In this document: positions 63,083-64,000 of the stretch, one piece after another | Position numbering within the stretch: the first letter of the stretch is position 1 | How the letters are laid out: the number at the start of each line of letters is the position of its first letter | DNA from: Candidatus Omnitrophota bacterium | GTDB lineage: Bacteria; Omnitrophota; Gorgyraeia; Tantalellales; Tantalellaceae | Direction of reading: 5' to 3' | Assembly (NCBI GenBank): GCA_014728045.1 | Contig: WJMH01000022.1 | Span: forward strand, 1-64,000 | DNA length: 64,000 bases | The notes under the pieces: model-generated | Databases searched by the model: none | What the model saw: the letters and a program-made list of their open reading frames with translations, nothing else | What the model was told of the DNA's origin: nothing | Translations under genes and position numbers: made by a program

Positions 63083-64000
63083 ATGAAAGAACTTAGGATA
63101 ATATTCGTTTGTTTGGTTCTCGTGGCGGCAGTTGTGATCCTTCCCGGAGCGGGTAGCATCATCGCCGGCGCGCAGGAAGGAAAAATAACGGACGAGGAGA
63201 TAACCCGCCAGGTGGAGAGCGAACTTCTGTACGATCCCGGCGTGGCTTCACACCTCGTCGATGTCAAGACCTATGAGGGGGTTGTCACCTTATCAGGGTC
63301 GGTCGATAACATCCTGGCGAAAGAAAGGGCCGGTCGGATATCCGAAACCGTAAAAGGCGCCAGGAGCGTTGTCAACGAGATCGAGGTCAGGCCCCTTGGA
63401 AGAGGTGATATGGATATACGAAGGGATATTGAAAAGGCTCTCCAGCTCGATCCGGCGGCGGATTCGTACGAGGTTACCGTTCGGGTGGAAGAAGGAAGCG
63501 TTACTCTCACCGGCCAAGTGGATTCCTGGGCGGAAAAGTCCCTTGCCGGAAGAGTGGCCAAAGGTGTTGCGGGCGTCAAGGAGGTGGACAACGTCATAAG
63601 TGTAGTCTACAAGAAAGAAAGACCCGATTTCGAGATAAAGAGCGACATACAGCAGAAACTTGAGAAGGATATTTATGTCGCATCCGGACTGATAGACATC
63701 TCGGTGAATGACGGTGACGTGACCCTTTCGGGCAGTGTCGGAAGCGCCTTCGAGAAGACACGGGCTGTGCTTGACTCCTGGGTCGCCGGGGTGGAATCCG
63801 TCAATGACCAGAAGCTCGAGGTCGTCCCGGTATTCGAGGACAAAATGCAAAGAAAGGGAGAGATTGTTGTAAAAGGGGATGAGAAGATCGAACAGGCGGT
63901 AAAAGATACCCTGAAATACGACCCGAGGGTGAATTCTTTCGATATAGACGTTTCCGCTGATGAAGGTGTGGTGACCCTGCGCGGCAAGGTCGATAACTTC
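63083..64000 (+). CDS. Secreted multi-BON-domain (OsmY-like) protein, 3' truncated
   Basis: The frame starts at ATG 63083 (GGGAGGA upstream) and is open at the window end, giving at least 306 residues. A signal peptide (MKELRI, hydrophobic core, to about residue 30) is followed by four BON domains, each of the form I-x-x-x-V-x-x-x-L followed by V-x-V-x-x-G-x-V-x-L-x-G-x-V, near residues 36, 111, 190 and 270. BON proteins bind membranes or each other in the periplasm; OsmY is induced by osmotic stress. The stop lies beyond the window. Confidence 0.85.
   Translation, partial: MKELRIIFVCLVLVAAVVILPGAGSIIAGAQEGKITDEEITRQVESELLYDPGVASHLVDVKTYEGVVTLSGSVDNILAKERAGRISETVKGARSVVNEIEVRPLGRGDMDIRRDIEKALQLDPAADSYEVTVRVEEGSVTLTGQVDSWAEKSLAGRVAKGVAGVKEVDNVISVVYKKERPDFEIKSDIQQKLEKDIYVASGLIDISVNDGDVTLSGSVGSAFEKTRAVLDSWVAGVESVNDQKLEVVPVFEDKMQRKGEIVVKGDEKIEQAVKDTLKYDPRVNSFDIDVSADEGVVTLRGKVDNF

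Overview
The window looks like a chromosomal segment of a Gram-negative, outer-membrane bacterium with roughly balanced base composition, strong GGAGG-type ribosome binding sites and tightly packed operons. One gene of more than 18 kb, plus the mix of families present, would fit a Candidatus Omnitrophota (OP3)-type genome. That assignment is an inference, because no rRNA or other phylogenetic marker lies in the window. I saw no tRNA, rRNA, CRISPR array, insertion sequence or phage gene.

Positions 2-18241 hold one giant open reading frame, at least 6079 residues and open at the 5' edge. By eye its chain order is three TolC-like outer-membrane factor protomers, six HlyD-like membrane-fusion modules arranged as three A-B pairs, a four-fold repeated membrane domain of about 19 helices, and a VTC-type polyphosphate-polymerase domain interrupted by a large insertion, followed by a C-terminal domain I do not recognise. 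This order runs outer membrane, periplasm, inner membrane, cytoplasm. The 3:6 stoichiometry equals that of a tripartite efflux conduit. A phosphate-selective OprO/OprP-type porin follows, behind a sequence with the geometry of a Pho box. I infer a phosphate/polyphosphate envelope system.

Positions 19907-24763 (minus strand) hold a tightly packed cluster of GT4 glycosyltransferase, PTPS/QueD-like protein, MDR dehydrogenase, RibD-type reductase and cupin, suggesting a modified or glycosylated pterin. A small Cys-rich protein and an ArsP-type permease lie upstream. A Cache-HAMP histidine kinase (25.2-27.1 kb), a UPF0182 membrane protein, a DUF2934 protein and nicotinate phosphoribosyltransferase (pncB) follow. 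Then come a sugar-type ABC importer (32.2-36.2 kb), a uracil-DNA-glycosylase-fold protein, nicotinamidase (pncA), an unrecognised 468-residue protein and small stress-type proteins (DUF4912, DUF2934, glutaredoxin).

Positions 42.1-58.7 kb form a divergent pair of operons that reads as a salt/osmotic-adaptation island. On the minus strand are a PQQ-type sugar dehydrogenase and the TrkH-TrkA potassium uptake system. On the plus strand are an SLC12-type cation-chloride cotransporter, a PfkB sugar kinase, a TreT-like trehalose glycosyltransferase, a complete N-type sodium F-ATPase in the order atpDCQRBEFAG, and four accessory genes. The window ends with a general-stress SDR, small membrane proteins, an APC permease, glyceraldehyde-3-phosphate dehydrogenase and a truncated multi-BON (OsmY-like) protein.

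A 38-bp motif, GTGGA-N5-GTCAATA-N4-GTGGA-N6-CRATTG, occurs seven times, always between genes and always pointing at a downstream start codon. Two copies sit head to head between the TrkH/TrkA and N-ATPase operons. It is probably the promoter or operator of a stress regulon, and I do not recognise it.
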